7,855 nucleotides of DNA from Elusimicrobia bacterium RIFOXYB2_FULL_49_7 (lineage in GTDB: Bacteria; Fibrobacterota; OXYB2-FULL-49-7). The stretch's first letter is position 1, and every line of letters begins with the position of its first letter. This document shows positions 6,153 to 7,855 of the stretch, piece by piece. The notes below the pieces were generated by a model. That model was not told the DNA's origin and made no database searches. It saw nothing but the letters and a program-made list of their open reading frames with translations. The stretch is taken from assembly GCA_001800515.1 (NCBI GenBank), contig MGVN01000110.1, positions 1-7,855 on the forward strand. The letters are read 5' to 3'. A program made the translations under genes and the position numbers.

Positions 6153-7855
6153 TTATTTCTTTTTATCGAGTTCGTCTTTTGCCCTGTTGAGGCTGTTGCG
6201 TATTTTTGTATTGTCCGGATCAAGCGCCGCGGCTTTTTCCCACAATTCGACGGCTTTCCTGATCGCGCCACTGTCATATTCCTTCAACGCCTGCCTGTTA
6301 TAGTCGTCCGCCTTGTTCCGATTTGCCTCTTTAAGCTCTCCCTTCGCTTTCGCAAGGGCTTCACTGATCTTCTCACTGGAGGGAGCGAGCCGCGCTGCCT
6401 CTTCCCACTGCTGCACCGCTCCCTGAAGGTTTTTTGCATCGTAGTGCTTCTGCCCGCGGCTGAAGCAGTCTTCGGACTGGCGGGCGGCAAGTTCAGCGAG
6501 AGCCTTTTCGAGCCCTTCACTTGCAGGATCAAGCTTTTGGGACTCCTCAAATGACCTGCGTGCCTTTTCCCATTGACGTTCTTTCATGTATCTCTGCCCG
6601 TCCGCAAGAAGCTGTTGCGCCTTTTTCTTTTTCTGCTCCTTCTCCTGCCTGCGGGCATTCTCTGAGATCGCCTTAAGCTCCTGCCGGGCAAGTGCAAGGT
6701 ATTCGCGAGCTTTTGCATGTTCAGGGCTCACCATCAGCACCTTTTCCCACAGAAGGGCCGCATCCTGGAACTGTTTCATCTCATAGAACTCCATTCCCTG
6801 ATTGAATATTGACTCAGCGCGCCCTGCCTTTTGCTCGGTAAACACGCTTTGTATACGTATCTGGAACTCTTTTGCTTCACGGTGCTCGGGAAAGAGGGTG
6901 AGAAGATTATCGATAAGTTCTTTTGCCTCGACAAGCTTGTCAGCCTCGAGATAGGCCCGTACCTGTCCGAGATAGTTCTCCACCTTGATATCGTTGACGC
7001 GTTTTTGTATTCCGGCAAGATACTCCCGCGCCTTTGCATTGATCGGATCGACAAGCAGTACATTGTTGAGTTCCCTGAACGCAGTTACAAGGTCATTCTT
7101 GATCATCGCGCGCTCAGCCCTGCTGAAATGCCGGTCAAGGTTCTCCCTGAGCATGGTTTGCCGCAGTACTCTGCCGAAACGGTAATTCAATCCAATGCGA
7201 TGGGTACTGCCGAAGGAAGCATAAGGGACAAATGCGTAATCTACGCTGACGGATTCGTTCCCGATCCCGATACCGCCCATGACGCCGGGCTGAATATCAC
7301 CGGAAGGCCTGTCCGAAAGGTGCTTGTACCCTGCGCGAAGGGAGACCCATTCCTTGATCCGGTAATCCGCCCCGGCGGAGACAGAGCTGTCGCCGTCAGG
7401 AGGGAATGCGGCGTCGAGGGAGAGAGTTAGTGTCTCTCCAAGGAAATTATGAGCAAGCCCGACCTTGTAATTGACGGGAAGCGGATCCTGTTTCTCGATG
7501 AAGGTAACCCCAGGCCCGATGTTCTGAACAACTGCCGCGATCTTCAGTTCCTTCCCCATGAAGGTTCCCTTTCCTCCCGTAGGAAGTCGGTAGAGAATGC
7601 CTGCGTCCGCGGCATAGGCGACAGCAGACGTATCAGCAAGGGTTTCCTGTATGAATTTCACTGAAATACCTGTATCAACCGACGCGATGGTTCTGCCGTA
7701 CGACAATGCGAACGCAAGATCTGAAACCGAGAGTGTCGTATCCAGCCTCCCCCCTGAGTTGTCATAGGAGGGGATGCCGTCTGTTGAAAGGTAGGAAATA
7801 CCTGCTCCCAGCGCACCATAGGCAGCGGTGGGATGCACATAGGACGCGAACTGGT
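6153..7855 (-). CDS. PorV/UPF0164-like outer-membrane beta-barrel fused to TPR repeats, start beyond the window
   Basis: 566 complete residues are visible and the frame stays open at the right edge, so the N-terminus, signal peptide and usual NPAG-type motif are missing. The GTG at 7838 is inside the barrel, not the start. Visible residues 1-228 are alternating beta-strands with aromatic and glycine ends (ALGAGISYLS, DYRIKEWVSLRAGYKHL, DYAFVPY, HRIGLNYRFG), typical of the PorV/PorQ (UPF0164) group. Residues about 238-566 hold six TPR-like units of roughly 40-50 residues. The last four carry related cores (LLWEKVL, RRSFEESQKLDP, QQWEEAARLAP, ELWEKAAALDP), separated by charged helices including an EKEQKKKK stretch. 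The TPR tail should lie in the periplasm. PorV itself is a type IX secretion component, but many phyla carry homologues without that system, so a secretion role is not implied. It is the first visible gene of an operon with two kinases. Confidence 0.85.
   Translation of the reverse strand, partial: QFASYVHPTAAYGALGAGISYLSTDGIPSYDNSGGRLDTTLSVSDLAFALSYGRTIASVDTGISVKFIQETLADTSAVAYAADAGILYRLPTGGKGTFMGKELKIAAVVQNIGPGVTFIEKQDPLPVNYKVGLAHNFLGETLTLSLDAAFPPDGDSSVSAGADYRIKEWVSLRAGYKHLSDRPSGDIQPGVMGGIGIGNESVSVDYAFVPYASFGSTHRIGLNYRFGRVLRQTMLRENLDRHFSRAERAMIKNDLVTAFRELNNVLLVDPINAKAREYLAGIQKRVNDIKVENYLGQVRAYLEADKLVEAKELIDNLLTLFPEHREAKEFQIRIQSVFTEQKAGRAESIFNQGMEFYEMKQFQDAALLWEKVLMVSPEHAKAREYLALARQELKAISENARRQEKEQKKKKAQQLLADGQRYMKERQWEKARRSFEESQKLDPASEGLEKALAELAARQSEDCFSRGQKHYDAKNLQGAVQQWEEAARLAPSSEKISEALAKAKGELKEANRNKADDYNRQALKEYDSGAIRKAVELWEKAAALDPDNTKIRNSLNRAKDELDKKK

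Noticed and set aside
1..7855. CRISPR arrays, tRNA or rRNA genes, insertion sequences, attachment sites
   Set aside because: I looked for regularly spaced direct repeats, tRNA-like arms, transposase motifs and terminal inverted repeats and saw none; the window is almost fully occupied by ordinary genes.

Overview
The window looks like chromosomal DNA from an uncultured Gram-negative (diderm) bacterium. It holds an outer-membrane TolC-type channel, an RND inner-membrane pump and an outer-membrane beta-barrel of the PorV/UPF0164 type fused to TPR repeats. Barrel-TPR proteins next to multidomain histidine kinases are, from general knowledge, common in candidate phyla such as Omnitrophota, Elusimicrobiota and their relatives. 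That placement is inference; no rRNA or other marker gene is present. Base composition is roughly balanced, except for one AT-rich promoter island at about 1861-1955.

Layout. Right part, minus strand: a signalling operon read from right to left. It comprises (i) a PorV-like barrel with a C-terminal TPR domain (6153-7855, start beyond the window), (ii) a membrane sensor histidine kinase (4708-6120) and (iii) a cytoplasmic REC-GAF-PAS-HisKA-HATPase hybrid (2742-4703). The gaps are 32 and 4 nt, so co-transcription is likely. Middle, plus strand: one HdeD/DUF308-like six-helix membrane protein (2090-2674), convergent with the signalling operon. A hairpin lies in the 67-nt gap between them. Left part, minus strand: a TolC-like outer-membrane factor (535-1803), whose stop codon overlaps by one base the start of an RND transporter (1-535, truncated by the window edge).

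The 286-bp divergent region 1804-2089 is the main regulatory segment. On the minus strand it carries a perfect consensus sigma-70-type promoter, TTGACA-N17-TATAAT, for tolC-RND. This sits inside an imperfect inverted repeat that could be an operator. On the plus strand there is a weaker promoter and a leader of about 130 nt with strong and mutually exclusive hairpins ahead of the HdeD-like gene.

Working model (inference). The barrel's TPR tail lies in the periplasm, where the first kinase has its sensor domain. The first kinase may phosphorylate the REC domain of the second, whose own H-box carries Lys instead of the usual acidic residue after the phosphoacceptor His. No DNA-binding output regulator is encoded here, so the cassette must act on a partner elsewhere or outside the window.
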